Origin: a virus
Strand: one strand, 5' to 3'
IMG/VR virus record: IMGVR_UViG_3300009164_000318
Coordinates: 1 to 25,995 of that record
DNA length: 25,995 nt
Shown here: in pieces, positions 5,102 through 13,157 of the stretch
Layout of the letters: each line of letters begins with the position of its first letter
How positions within the stretch are numbered: position 1 is the stretch's first letter
Translations under genes and position numbers: made by a program
Notes under the pieces: model-generated
Database searches by the model: none
What the model saw: only the letters and a program-made list of their open reading frames with translations
Told to the model about the DNA's origin: nothing

Positions 5102-6621
5102 CGGCTGCGGCCTTGGTCGACGTCATCGCAAAGATGACGCCAGCAGAAAAAGCAGAGCTGGATGAATTGCTTACCGCTGGTCTGCCGCTTTGGATTCCGC
5201 AAGAGGGGCCGCAGCGCATGGCTTTTGAGTCTGAGGCCGACATTCTTTTTTATGGCGGCGCGGCCGGCGGTGGCAAGACGGATCTGTTGCTGGGTCTGTG
5301 CCTGACAAGCCAAGAGCACAGCATCATTTTTAGGCGTGAATCAGTGCAGCTTATCGGCATTGAAGAGCGCATGACCAAAATCACCGGCACGCGACAGGGC
5401 TACAACAGCACGACGGGCGTGTGGCGCCTGCCTGGTGAGCGGGTGATGGAGCTGGGCAGCGTCAAAGAGCCTGACGATTGGATGAAATACCAAGGCCGCC
5501 CGCACGACTTGAAGGCGTTTGACGAGATCACACACTTTTTGGAGACGCAGTTCCGCACGTTGATAGGCTGGCTGCGCTCCGACAACCCAAACATCCGCCA
5601 GCGCGTGGTGTGTGCAGGCAACCCACCAACATCAAGCGATGGCCAGTGGGTAAAGAAGTTTTGGGCACCATGGTTAGACCCCATGCACCCCAACAAAGCC
5701 AAGCCGGGCGAGCTGCGCTGGTATGTGAGCGATGCAACCGGCGAAGACCTAGAGGTGCCCAGCGGTGAGCCTGTAAAAGTGGGCAATGACTGGGTAAAGC
5801 CAAAAAGCCGGACGTTCATCCCGTCAAGCGTTGATGACAACCTTTTCCTGAGTAGCACGGGCTACAAGGCTACGTTGCAGAGCTTGCCCGAGCCGCTACG
5901 CAGTCAGATGCTGCGCGGCGACTTTATGGCCGGCAGTGCAGATCCGGTTTGGCAAGTCATACCGACGGAGTGGGTCAAGGCGGCAATGGCACGATGGCAA
6001 CCGCTTGAGAACAAAGGTCCAATGACATCAATTGGCCTGGACGTGGCGCGCGGTGGATTGGACAAGACGACTGCCGCCCCGCGCTACGGGCGCTGGTTTG
6101 ACAAGCTGGTGACGTGCCCAGGAATCATGACAAACGACGGACCTAAAGCCGCGGGCTTTGTGGCCCCGCTGGTGCGCAACGGCGCGCCCGTGGTGGTGGA
6201 TTCAATCGGAATTGGCGCTTCGGCGCTGGACTTTATTCGTGGCCTGCGCATGCGGGTGCATCCGTTTGTGGGGTCTGAAGCAAGCAAGTCTGCCGATATC
6301 AATGGCGCGCTGAGATTTCGGAACAAACGCGCGGAGACGTATTGGCGCTTGCGCGAGGCGCTTGACCCAACAAACCCAGAGCCCATATCTTTGCCGCCCG
6401 ATGAAGAGTTGTCTGGCGATCTATGTGCCGCGCGCTACAAGGTGGTGACGATGGGTATCTATGCGGGCATTCAGATTGTAGACAAAGACGAGATTCGCAA
6501 AGTGCTTGGCCGCTCGCCCGACAAAGGCGATGCGGTGACCATGACTTTTGATGATGCCGTGCCGCCTGCCGGGCTTGGCGACGATGCGGCCGCATGGCGC
6601 AAAAAACGAGGTCTTGCATGA
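5098..6621 (+). CDS. terL: Terminase large subunit
   Basis: TerL is the ATP-driven motor and nuclease that fills the capsid. The 507-aa protein has the ATPase Walker A motif G-G-A-A-G-G-G-K-T (residues 53-61), a Walker B strand ending F-D-E-I-T (D142, E143), and a C-terminal RNase H-like nuclease domain with metal-binding candidates D315 (in G-L-D-V-A-R-G-G), D368 (V-V-V-D-S) and D475/D478 near the end. Length and order are normal and no motif is broken. Start ATG 5098 overlaps the TerS stop, and its own stop overlaps the portal start at 6618. It would dock on the P22-type portal encoded next. Confidence 0.95.
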   Translation: MTAAALVDVIAKMTPAEKAELDELLTAGLPLWIPQEGPQRMAFESEADILFYGGAAGGGKTDLLLGLCLTSQEHSIIFRRESVQLIGIEERMTKITGTRQGYNSTTGVWRLPGERVMELGSVKEPDDWMKYQGRPHDLKAFDEITHFLETQFRTLIGWLRSDNPNIRQRVVCAGNPPTSSDGQWVKKFWAPWLDPMHPNKAKPGELRWYVSDATGEDLEVPSGEPVKVGNDWVKPKSRTFIPSSVDDNLFLSSTGYKATLQSLPEPLRSQMLRGDFMAGSADPVWQVIPTEWVKAAMARWQPLENKGPMTSIGLDVARGGLDKTTAAPRYGRWFDKLVTCPGIMTNDGPKAAGFVAPLVRNGAPVVVDSIGIGASALDFIRGLRMRVHPFVGSEASKSADINGALRFRNKRAETYWRLREALDPTNPEPISLPPDEELSGDLCAARYKVVTMGIYAGIQIVDKDEIRKVLGRSPDKGDAVTMTFDDAVPPAGLGDDAAAWRKKRGLA

Positions 6622-8768
6622 AACCAACCAAGCAGTATGACGACCGCGCAAGCGACCCGTCGCGCGACTTTGCTGGAGCCGGTGCATTTAGTCAGCACGC
6701 CCTGGAGCGGATGCTGCGCGACTGCTATGCGCAGCCCTCGTGGCGCATCCGCGCTGCAATTTGCGCCGCTTATTACGATGGCAACCAGCTTACCGAGCTG
6801 CAACGCCACAAAATTCGGCAAGAGGATCTGGACGAGCGGGTGATGAACCTGATTCGTCCAGTGATCAATTCGGTATTAGGCCAAGAGGCCAAAAGCCGAA
6901 CGGACGTGAAAGTTGAGGCAGACGACGAAGAGCATGCCGATGTCGCAGAGGTGATCAGCGCAAAACTAAAAGAAGCTGAGCGTGAAACGCGCGCGCACAT
7001 GGCAGTGTCTGAGGCATACGCTTCCGGGGTAAAAAAAGGCTTGGGCTGGGTACACGTCAGCAAAAATAGCGACCCGCTGGATTACGCTTACCGTGTGGAA
7101 AGCGTGCCGATTGATGAAATCTGGTGGGATTGGCACGGCCAGCGCGGGCCAACACTGCTTGCCGGGTGCCGCTGGCTGGTGCGCAAACGCTTCATTGACT
7201 TGGACGAGCTGGAAGCCGTTATGCCGGAGCATAAGGAAGTGCTAAAGCAAAGTATTGCTGGATGGGCCGACTACACGGGAACGACAGGGAATTTTCTGGG
7301 GCAGCCCGAAGAAATTCACTTGACGACCGGCATGATGAACAACGCATTTGATAACGAGCGCCGGTTCGGTTTGACAATTAGCCGCCGCGACTGGGTGGAC
7401 AGCGCTCGCAAGATGATTGCGATGTTTGAAGTCTGGTACCGCGTACCCGCTACGGTCGCAGTGCTACACATGAGCCCGACCAGGCGGATTGAGTACAACC
7501 CAAAAGACCCGCGTCACGTAGAGGCTGTGTCGCGCGGACTGGTCAAAGTGACCAAGGGCATTACGTCGCAAGTGCGCCGCGCTTTGTACGCGGGACCGCA
7601 CCGGCTGTTGGACGAAGGTACAACCAAGCGCAATTTCCCGTATTACCCGTTCTTTGCGTTTCGCGACGACGGCGACAAGAGTCCGTATGGCTTGATTGAC
7701 GGGATGATTGCGCCGCAAGACGAATACACCGAGCGCCGGTTGCGAATTCAATGGATGCTTAAGGCGCGTCAAATCGAGTTTGATAACGACGCGCTAGACA
7801 CGACTTTCAACAAAATTGAAGACGTGGCAGATTTGATCATGCGCCCGGATTTTGCAATCATTACCAATCCAAATCGCATGAATAAAAACGGCCCAGCCGT
7901 CAAAGTGCGCAATGAATTGAGCATGCAGCCCGAACAGTTCACGGTCATGGCTGACAGCAAGCAGCTGATTCAAGATACGGCAGGGCGCTATGCCAGCCAG
8001 ATGGGCAATCGCCCGGCAGGCGTGACATCAGGTATTGCCAACAGCATCCTGGTGGAGCAGGGTGAGCAAAGCATGGGCGAGATGAACGACAATTACATTT
8101 ACTGCCGGCGCAGCACTTTTGAGGGCCTAGTGGACGAAATTGTGAGCGACCACAAAGAAGAGCGCATGCAAGTATTTATCGGAGCGGGTAAGTCGCGCCG
8201 AGTGGTAGTTCTTAACGACTGGGATCCACAAGGCATGCCAGTCAACCGGGTTGAAGACGCAGCTATCAGCACCGGACTGGCAGAGACGCCAAACACACCG
8301 GCCGCTCGCCAGCAGACGCAGCAGCAGGTCTCCACAATCATTCAAGCGCTTGGCAACAATCCGCAGGCAGTAGCGATTCTTGCCCCGGCATACATTGAAA
8401 GCACCTCGCTTCCCAACCGCCAAGAAGTGGCAGACAGTTTGCGCAAAGCATCGGGTCTGCCCACGCCCGGAGACAAGAACGGCCAAGCCCAAGCCGACGA
8501 CATGCAGCAAAAGCAGATTGAGCAAAAGATGCAGCAAGAAAAACAAGCCGCAGCCGCCAAGGTAGATGTGGATGTGGCCAACGCAGAACGCCACCGCGCC
8601 GCCGCGCGTTTGGCTGATGCGCAAGCCAAGCTGGTTGAGCAGCGTGAACGTGCCGGAGAAGGTGCAGCCAATGTAGACGAAACCGTGGCGCGTACTCAGC
8701 ACTTGGAAAACCAAGCAGCCAATGAGGACAACATGATTAACCAGGCGCTTCAAGAAGCTGCCGCCTAA
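6618..8768 (+). CDS. P22-type portal protein
   Basis: The portal forms the 12-subunit ring at the capsid vertex through which DNA enters and leaves. The protein is 716 aa from ATG 6618, which overlaps the TerL stop and is preceded by GAGG (6608-6611); an in-frame ATG at 6594 would overlap TerL by 28 bases and is less likely. The N-terminal half has the P22 portal family pattern with W-R and Y-Y-D-G-N-Q-L (about residues 36-50), N-L-I-R-P-V-I-N-S-V-L-G and later W-W-D-W. The last 150 or so residues are Gln/Ala/Glu/Lys-rich and helical, as expected for the long C-terminal barrel of P22-like portals. A terminator-like hairpin follows. Confidence 0.9.
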   Translation: MKPTKQYDDRASDPSRDFAGAGAFSQHALERMLRDCYAQPSWRIRAAICAAYYDGNQLTELQRHKIRQEDLDERVMNLIRPVINSVLGQEAKSRTDVKVEADDEEHADVAEVISAKLKEAERETRAHMAVSEAYASGVKKGLGWVHVSKNSDPLDYAYRVESVPIDEIWWDWHGQRGPTLLAGCRWLVRKRFIDLDELEAVMPEHKEVLKQSIAGWADYTGTTGNFLGQPEEIHLTTGMMNNAFDNERRFGLTISRRDWVDSARKMIAMFEVWYRVPATVAVLHMSPTRRIEYNPKDPRHVEAVSRGLVKVTKGITSQVRRALYAGPHRLLDEGTTKRNFPYYPFFAFRDDGDKSPYGLIDGMIAPQDEYTERRLRIQWMLKARQIEFDNDALDTTFNKIEDVADLIMRPDFAIITNPNRMNKNGPAVKVRNELSMQPEQFTVMADSKQLIQDTAGRYASQMGNRPAGVTSGIANSILVEQGEQSMGEMNDNYIYCRRSTFEGLVDEIVSDHKEERMQVFIGAGKSRRVVVLNDWDPQGMPVNRVEDAAISTGLAETPNTPAARQQTQQQVSTIIQALGNNPQAVAILAPAYIESTSLPNRQEVADSLRKASGLPTPGDKNGQAQADDMQQKQIEQKMQQEKQAAAAKVDVDVANAERHRAAARLADAQAKLVEQRERAGEGAANVDETVARTQHLENQAANEDNMINQALQEAAA

Positions 8769-8790
8769 CAGCCAAACACCTAAACGACAG

Positions 8791-8814
8791 ACCGCCCACC
8801 GAGGCGGTTTTTTT
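8791..8814 (+). terminator. Intrinsic terminator after the portal gene
   Basis: ACCGCC (8791-8796) and GGCGGT (8803-8808) pair around a 6-base loop and are followed by a run of T to 8814. It begins 23 bases after the portal stop. Confidence 0.8.
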
Positions 8815-8864
8815 ACGTCCCAAGTTTTTCAAGCCGCTCCCTAGACCGCCGCGCTGGGGAGTGC

Positions 8865-8915
8865 GTACACAGCGGCAGCCACGGATTGCTAGTCGTCAAA
8901 GCAATGCGTGTGTAC
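8865..8915. repeat. Nested inverted repeats in the portal-scaffold intergenic region
   Basis: GTACAC (8865-8870) pairs with GTGTAC (8910-8915), and inside them ATTGCT (8885-8890) pairs with AGCAAT (8900-8905). No T run follows. The 8815-8971 stretch carries no recognisable gene, tRNA or convincing promoter; this paired structure is the only pattern seen. Confidence 0.35.
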
Positions 8916-8971
8916 CTCATGACGGTGGCCATAGGCCTCGGTGACCGACCGCAAACGGCAAGGAGTACAGA

Positions 8972-9862
8972 GTGGAAATTGACAACAGCGCCATGTTCGA
9001 CAAGGACGAGCAAACTATCTTGAGCGCGCTAGTGCCAGATGAAGGCAGTGAAGGAGCCGGTGACCCCGCGGTTCAGCCAGCCAACGCCACTGCACCAGCA
9101 GCAGATACCGGAAGCAGCGCTCCAGCGCAGCCCGCTAGTGCTTCGGATCAAGAAGCCAAGCCAACAGACCCAGCCAGCGCAGAGCCCGCACCGCCCCAGG
9201 GCGACACCCGTGCCGCTTTGCGCGCATCACGACGCGCCGAAAAGCGCTTGCGTGACCAACTGGATAAGTTGCAGGCTGAAAACGAGGCTCTTCGGCAAGG
9301 CAAGCCTGCGTCAGCGGTGGATACATCCATCACCGACGAAGAGCTTGCAACGCTGGAAGAGGACTTCCCCCTGCAGGCCAAGATTGTTCGCCAGCAGCGC
9401 GCCCTTCAAGAGCAGTTAGCCGCCAACGCAGCAAGCCAATCAACACCGACCGCAACAGACGAGTTTGAGCCACTGGTTTACGACCCGGCAGTGCAAGAGG
9501 TGATTGACGGCGTGCCGGAGCTGGTAGCTTGGCAGTACGACCCGACAGCGCAGGACAAATTCCTGCGAGCCATTGAGTACGACAAGGCATTGGCCGTTGA
9601 TCCGGATTGGAAAGACCGAAACGTCTCCGACCGCTTCACCGAGGCCGCGCGCCGTGCCAAGGCAGCACTTTCCACCGCTCCTTTAGACGCTGCACCCGCA
9701 GCACCGCCCCGTCAAGACCCCGCCACCGTAATTGCCAACGCACAGGTTCAAGGACCCAAAGGCATTAGCGATTTCCGGGGCGGGGCACCAGCAACACCAC
9801 CCAGCAACAACTATTCCGGGATGACGGACGAGCAAATCATGGCGTCCCTTCCGGCTAGTTGA
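8972..9862 (+). CDS. Head scaffolding protein
   Basis: The protein is 296 aa and starts at GTG 8972 with an AAGGAG ribosome site (8960-8965). It is acidic and low in complexity near the N-terminus, with a long Ala/Pro/Gln-rich segment (about residues 28-78), a charged coiled-coil (about 80-108, R-R-A-E-K-R-L-R-D-Q-L-D-K-L-Q-A-E-N-E-A-L) and further helical segments. This composition, and the place between portal and major capsid protein, fit a scaffold that guides procapsid assembly and then leaves. There is no catalytic motif for a protease. The call rests on context and composition more than sequence identity. Confidence 0.78.
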   Translation: MEIDNSAMFDKDEQTILSALVPDEGSEGAGDPAVQPANATAPAADTGSSAPAQPASASDQEAKPTDPASAEPAPPQGDTRAALRASRRAEKRLRDQLDKLQAENEALRQGKPASAVDTSITDEELATLEEDFPLQAKIVRQQRALQEQLAANAASQSTPTATDEFEPLVYDPAVQEVIDGVPELVAWQYDPTAQDKFLRAIEYDKALAVDPDWKDRNVSDRFTEAARRAKAALSTAPLDAAPAAPPRQDPATVIANAQVQGPKGISDFRGGAPATPPSNNYSGMTDEQIMASLPAS

Positions 9863-9893
9863 CCTGGGAAATTTCTTTACTTAGGAGTTTTTC

Positions 9894-11195
9894 ATGTCCA
9901 CGACATCCGTACCCCGTGGTAGTGCGCTTGCCAACAAGCAATTTTCCAAAGCATTGTCAGCAATGGCAGTGCGCGCACCCACACCAATCCAAGCCTTAAC
10001 TGGCCCCATGTCCACTGAGGACAGCGCAATGCGCAAACTCAAGCAGCAAACCACCAACGATATGCCTATCGTGCGCGTGGATGAGCTGTCCAAAGGCCCG
10101 GGCGACGTTGTGCAGGTTGACTGCGCACACGTGGTCAAACTGCGTGCAGTGATGGGCGACCGCAACGCCGAGGGCATGGGCTCCGCGTTGAAATACAGCA
10201 CCAAAGACATCATTTTGGACATGGCCACCCTCCCGGTGTCCGCTGGCGGCAAGATGACTCAGCAGCGCACGCCTCACAGCATGCGCCTGAACGCCTTGGC
10301 GCAACTCAAGCGCGGTATTCCTGCCTTCCGGTGGCAGCGTATCCTGACGTTGCTGGCAGGCTCGCGCGGTAAGCAAGACGGCACCGACTGGGTTCTGCCT
10401 TTGGCAACCGACCCCGAGTTTGCTGAAATGCTGGTCAACGCACTCAAAGCGCCAACGTACAACCGTCACTTTGTGGTCAACGGCACGTCGCTGACCCAAG
10501 GCGGCGCGCAATTGGCATCTGTGGCAACCACGGACAAGCTGGTGTTGTCACACATTGACGAGCTGGCCGCCCTGTGGGATGAAATGACCATCAAGATGGC
10601 GCCTATTCAGGTGCCAGGCGATCCGGCCGCCGGAGATGACCCCATCAAGGGCATTCTTATGGTTGATCCGCTGGTTTGGGATGCAATGATCACGGACACA
10701 ACGTCTGGGAACAACATCCGCACGTTTGAGACCAACGCCATGAAACGTGCCGAATACGGCAACTTGCGCGCCCATCCGCTGTTTTCTGGATCTCCAATCC
10801 TGTGGAACGGCATTTTGGTGCGCAAGATGCAGTTTGGCATTCGCCAAGACGCCGGCGACTCAATGAACATCGTCACAGCGGCAAACCGCTTGACGGCTAC
10901 TGAGTCCACGGTGACTGTTGCGTCTGGTTTGTCCACCACCCACCAGGTGGCTCGCTCGGTGTTTTTGAGTGCGCAGGCTTTGGCCATGGTCTCTGGCGCC
11001 AACCAAACCAGCGAAGAAACCTACTCGCTGCTGGAAGGTCGCACCAACTTCGAGCGAAACCTCGAGCTGGCCGGCGAAATCATGGGCACCGAAGAGAAGC
11101 TGCGCTGGGCACTGCCCAACTCCAGCGGCGACTTGGAGATGACCGACTTCGGCGTGGCGGTGATTGACAGCGTGGTGAAAAAGCGCTCGGTCTAA
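9894..11195 (+). CDS. Major capsid protein (N4-gp56/DUF4043-like)
   Basis: The 433-aa protein has the pattern of the N4 gp56/DUF4043 major capsid family, with I-V-R-V-D-E-L, then G-D-V-V-Q-V, G-D-R-N-A-E-G and the block G-G-K-M-T-Q-Q-R-T-P (about residues 122-131). A strong ribosome site AGGAG stands 5-10 bases before ATG 9894, as expected for the most abundant virion protein. It follows the scaffold gene and is followed by a hairpin (11202-11220). Because the portal and terminase are P22-like, the head module looks like a mix of lineages. I am confident it is the capsid protein; the subfamily is less certain. Confidence 0.85.
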   Translation: MSTTSVPRGSALANKQFSKALSAMAVRAPTPIQALTGPMSTEDSAMRKLKQQTTNDMPIVRVDELSKGPGDVVQVDCAHVVKLRAVMGDRNAEGMGSALKYSTKDIILDMATLPVSAGGKMTQQRTPHSMRLNALAQLKRGIPAFRWQRILTLLAGSRGKQDGTDWVLPLATDPEFAEMLVNALKAPTYNRHFVVNGTSLTQGGAQLASVATTDKLVLSHIDELAALWDEMTIKMAPIQVPGDPAAGDDPIKGILMVDPLVWDAMITDTTSGNNIRTFETNAMKRAEYGNLRAHPLFSGSPILWNGILVRKMQFGIRQDAGDSMNIVTAANRLTATESTVTVASGLSTTHQVARSVFLSAQALAMVSGANQTSEETYSLLEGRTNFERNLELAGEIMGTEEKLRWALPNSSGDLEMTDFGVAVIDSVVKKRSV

Positions 11196-11201
11196 GCAAA
11201 G

Positions 11202-11226
11202 GCGGGGCCTTGTGCCCCGCTTCTTT
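11202..11226 (+). terminator. Terminator-like hairpin after the major capsid gene
   Basis: GCGGGGC (11202-11208) pairs exactly with GCCCCGC (11214-11220) around a 5-base loop, followed by TTCTTT. The T run is interrupted, so termination may be partial, or the hairpin may mainly protect the 3' end of the capsid mRNA. Confidence 0.65.
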
Positions 11227-11269
11227 GGGCTATGCCCATCAATTTTTATTCATTTTTTAGGAGCCAATC

Positions 11270-11722
11270 ATGGCAAGTATTAAAGCTCAGCGCGCCGCCG
11301 CGCCCAAATTCATGGACATCGACGGCTGCGCCTATTTCGAAACCGACAAAGTGGTGTTGGGCTCTGGTCAAGGCGGCACTCCAGCCGCTTCAGATACCTT
11401 GGATTTCACCATTCCGGCGGGAGCCAAAGTGTGCGATCTGGCGTTTGTTTTGGACGACTGCGACACGGGCACTGCGTTTGTGTTTGGCATTGGCTATCGC
11501 CCTGTTTCCTCGGCCAGTTCGCTAACCGCAAGCGCAACCTACTTCGCTGCAGCTGGTCAAACCATTGGCCAAACGGGCGGACGCTTGCAATGCACCTTCA
11601 AGCCAATCACGTTTGAAGAGGACGTGTACATCCAGGTAGTGGTGGGCACTGCGCCTGGCGGTATTTCGGGTAACCCCGAGGTGCACATGATCGCTGGCTA
11701 CACCTGCCAAGGTCCGAAGTAA
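11270..11722 (+). CDS. Candidate head decoration/structural protein, 150 aa
   Basis: I do not recognise a named family. The protein is 150 aa, rich in Gly, Ala, Thr and Val with predicted short beta strands (for example D-T-L-D-F-T-I-P-A-G, then V-Y-I-Q-V-V-V-G-T-A). It has a good ribosome site (AGGAG) before ATG 11270, set off from the capsid gene by a hairpin and from the next gene by another terminator. Single-copy placement right after the major capsid protein with strong translation signals suggests a capsid decoration or stabilising protein. This is inference from context and fold type. No membrane segment or signal peptide is seen. Confidence 0.55.
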   Translation: MASIKAQRAAAPKFMDIDGCAYFETDKVVLGSGQGGTPAASDTLDFTIPAGAKVCDLAFVLDDCDTGTAFVFGIGYRPVSSASSLTASATYFAAAGQTIGQTGGRLQCTFKPITFEEDVYIQVVVGTAPGGISGNPEVHMIAGYTCQGPK

Positions 11723-11727
11723 GCATT

Positions 11728-11743
11728 ACCGCGGCTGCGCGGT
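11728..11743. repeat. Small perfect hairpin after the 150-aa structural gene
   Basis: ACCGCG and CGCGGT form an exact 6-bp stem with a 4-base GCTG loop, ending in TTTG. It is just upstream of the larger terminator at 11756-11792 and may be part of the same 3' end. Confidence 0.45.
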
Positions 11744-11755
11744 TTGCAGCAACTC

Positions 11756-11792
11756 AAAAGGGCTGGCCTGTGACGGGCTGGCCCTTTTCTTT
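11756..11792 (+). terminator. Terminator between two 150-aa head genes
   Basis: AAAAGGGC (11756-11763) pairs with GCCCTTTT (11781-11788), and further G-C-C/G-G-C pairs close the inner part after a 2-base mismatch. The descending T-rich arm runs TTTTCTTT to 11792. Confidence 0.72.
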
Positions 11793-11804
11793 GGAGATTC
11801 CCCC

Positions 11805-12257
11805 ATGAAAATCAAATACGTAGGCGTCAAGGTGGACGGAGAAACAGCATTTGCGCACTTGAGCGGTGTTGCTCTTTGGATGGATGGCGACGAGTATGAA
11901 ATCAAAGACGACGTAGCCAAGCGCATGTTGCAGCATCCGGATGTTTTTGCATTGGCCGACAAGCAAGAGCCCGACACCCAAACCACAACCCAAACCACAA
12001 CCCAAACCGCTGACACTACCAGCCTGACACTGACCCCCGGCGCAGAAGTTAAAGCCCCCGAGTCCACCGAACCCAAGGATCCCGCAGAACCCGTGGCATC
12101 CATCACGGTCGAGGGCAAGGTAATCGTGCTCGACGGCTTGGGCAAAGACGAGCTGCATGACCTGGCCAAGCGCCTGGGCGTGGCCGTTCACCATGCCAGC
12201 GGCCCAGACAAGGTGATCGCGGCTTTGCAGGCTGCATTCCCGGCTACCGCCGAGTAA
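11805..12257 (+). CDS. Head/connector protein with C-terminal SAP/HeH-like motif, 150 aa
   Basis: The N-terminal 50 residues form a small domain (M-K-I-K-Y-V-G-V-K-V-D-G start, then Y-E-I-K-D-D-V-A-K-R-M-L). A Thr/Gln-rich spacer follows (about residues 57-75), encoded by a 12-base tandem repeat. The last 40 residues (about 108-147: L-D-G-L-G-K-D-E-L-H-D-L-A-K-R-L-G-V ... A-L-Q-A-A-F) match the pattern of SAP/HeH/Rho-N-like two-helix motifs, which are common in phage head-completion proteins and bind nucleic acid or a protein partner. GGAG lies shortly before ATG 11805. It sits between capsid genes and the fibre-like genes, so a head-tail joining role is likely but not shown. Confidence 0.6.
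   Translation: MKIKYVGVKVDGETAFAHLSGVALWMDGDEYEIKDDVAKRMLQHPDVFALADKQEPDTQTTTQTTTQTADTTSLTLTPGAEVKAPESTEPKDPAEPVASITVEGKVIVLDGLGKDELHDLAKRLGVAVHHASGPDKVIAALQAAFPATAE
11977..12008 (+). repeat. 12-base tandem repeat inside the HeH-type gene
   Basis: The unit CCCAAACCACAA occurs twice exactly (11977-11988, 11989-12000) followed by a partial third copy (12001-12008). It encodes the Q-T-T-T repeat of the linker, so slippage changes linker length by four residues without shifting the frame. Confidence 0.8.
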
Positions 12258-12260
12258 GCC

Positions 12261-13157
12261 ATGCAAAAGTTCTCCGAGTACCTGCTAGACGGCTCGGGAA
12301 ACCCGATTACGACTGCGGACATCGCGGTCTATTACTTTGGCACAACCACGCTTGCGCCGCTGTTTGCAACGGCGACCGGCGTGGCAATTGCCAATCCGAT
12401 TACAAGCCAGCTCAGCACTGGCCTGTTCGAGTTTTACGCGGCGGACGGCAAGTACACGTTGGCCATTTCTGAGCCAGGGTATCAGCCGCGCTCGCTGACA
12501 GTTGAAATCATCAACGACCAGAACCCGGTTTATTCGACCCTGAGCGGCGCATACCAGGCCGTGCGCTCGATTGAATTTAACCCCGCGCAAACTGCGCTGC
12601 GGATCACGCACGGGGTTGATGCAACTGTTGCCGAAGTGCCTTTGATGGATAACCAAGGGCCGATTCATTCGACAGCAACCGGCGTTTACCAAAACGTCAA
12701 GTCTCTGGAATTTAACCCCGCGCAAACTGCGCTGCGGGTGACTTACGGCGATACGCCAACTGTGGCCGAAGTGCCAATTTCTGATGACAACCCGGTAAAT
12801 CAAGTCATCGCCATAGCTTGCAGCAATGAAACCACGCCCTTGGATGTGGGAGCGGCCAAAGTTACCTTTCGCACGCCGTTTGCTTTCAAGCTGACGGGCA
12901 TTCGTGCCAGCGTCACCACGGCCCCGACCGGCGCGGCGTTGATTGCCGATGTCAAGTCAAACGGCACCACGCTTATGGCGGCCAACAAATTGCGCATTGA
13001 CGCAAGCACCAAGTCAACGGTAGCAGCCGCAGCACAGCCCACGCTGACAACCACTGCGCTAAGCAGCGACGCCGAAATCACCATTGACATCACCCAAGTC
13101 GGCGGTACGGTTGCCGGAGCGGGCCTAAAGGTTTATTTGATTGGATATCCAGCATGA
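12261..13157 (+). CDS. Fibre-like virion protein with internal duplication, 298 aa
   Basis: Three parts are visible. Residues 1-86 resemble the N-terminal particle-anchoring domain of phage fibres (N-P-I-T and L-F-E-F-Y-A-A-D-G-K-Y pattern). Residues 88-131 and 133-177 are two copies of a 45-residue repeat sharing E-F-N-P-A-Q-T-A-L-R and V-A-E-V-P. Residues 182-298 match a C-terminal beta domain common in many phages (T-F-R-T-P-F-A, R-A-S-V-T-T-A-P-T-G, D-A-E-I-T-I-D-I-T-Q-V-G, A-G-L-K-V-Y-L-I-G). The protein probably sits on the particle surface and may bind a receptor or a partner fibre. The stop overlaps the start of the LamG/propeller gene (ATGA at 13154), so the two are likely made together. 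Confidence 0.65.
   Translation: MQKFSEYLLDGSGNPITTADIAVYYFGTTTLAPLFATATGVAIANPITSQLSTGLFEFYAADGKYTLAISEPGYQPRSLTVEIINDQNPVYSTLSGAYQAVRSIEFNPAQTALRITHGVDATVAEVPLMDNQGPIHSTATGVYQNVKSLEFNPAQTALRVTYGDTPTVAEVPISDDNPVNQVIAIACSNETTPLDVGAAKVTFRTPFAFKLTGIRASVTTAPTGAALIADVKSNGTTLMAANKLRIDASTKSTVAAAAQPTLTTTALSSDAEITIDITQVGGTVAGAGLKVYLIGYPA
12573..12737 (+). repeat. Exact 30-base duplication marking a 135-base repeat unit
   Basis: The same 30 bases (beginning GAATTTAACCCCGCGC) occur at 12573-12602 and 12708-12737, exactly 135 bases apart, inside the fibre-like gene. The rest of the unit has drifted at the DNA level but is conserved as protein. Confidence 0.85.

Noticed and set aside
8127-8753. 208-aa open frame on the minus strand inside the portal gene
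   Set aside because: It is the reverse complement of the well-supported portal coding sequence, and its apparent hydrophobicity comes from antisense of Gln/Ala/Lys codons.
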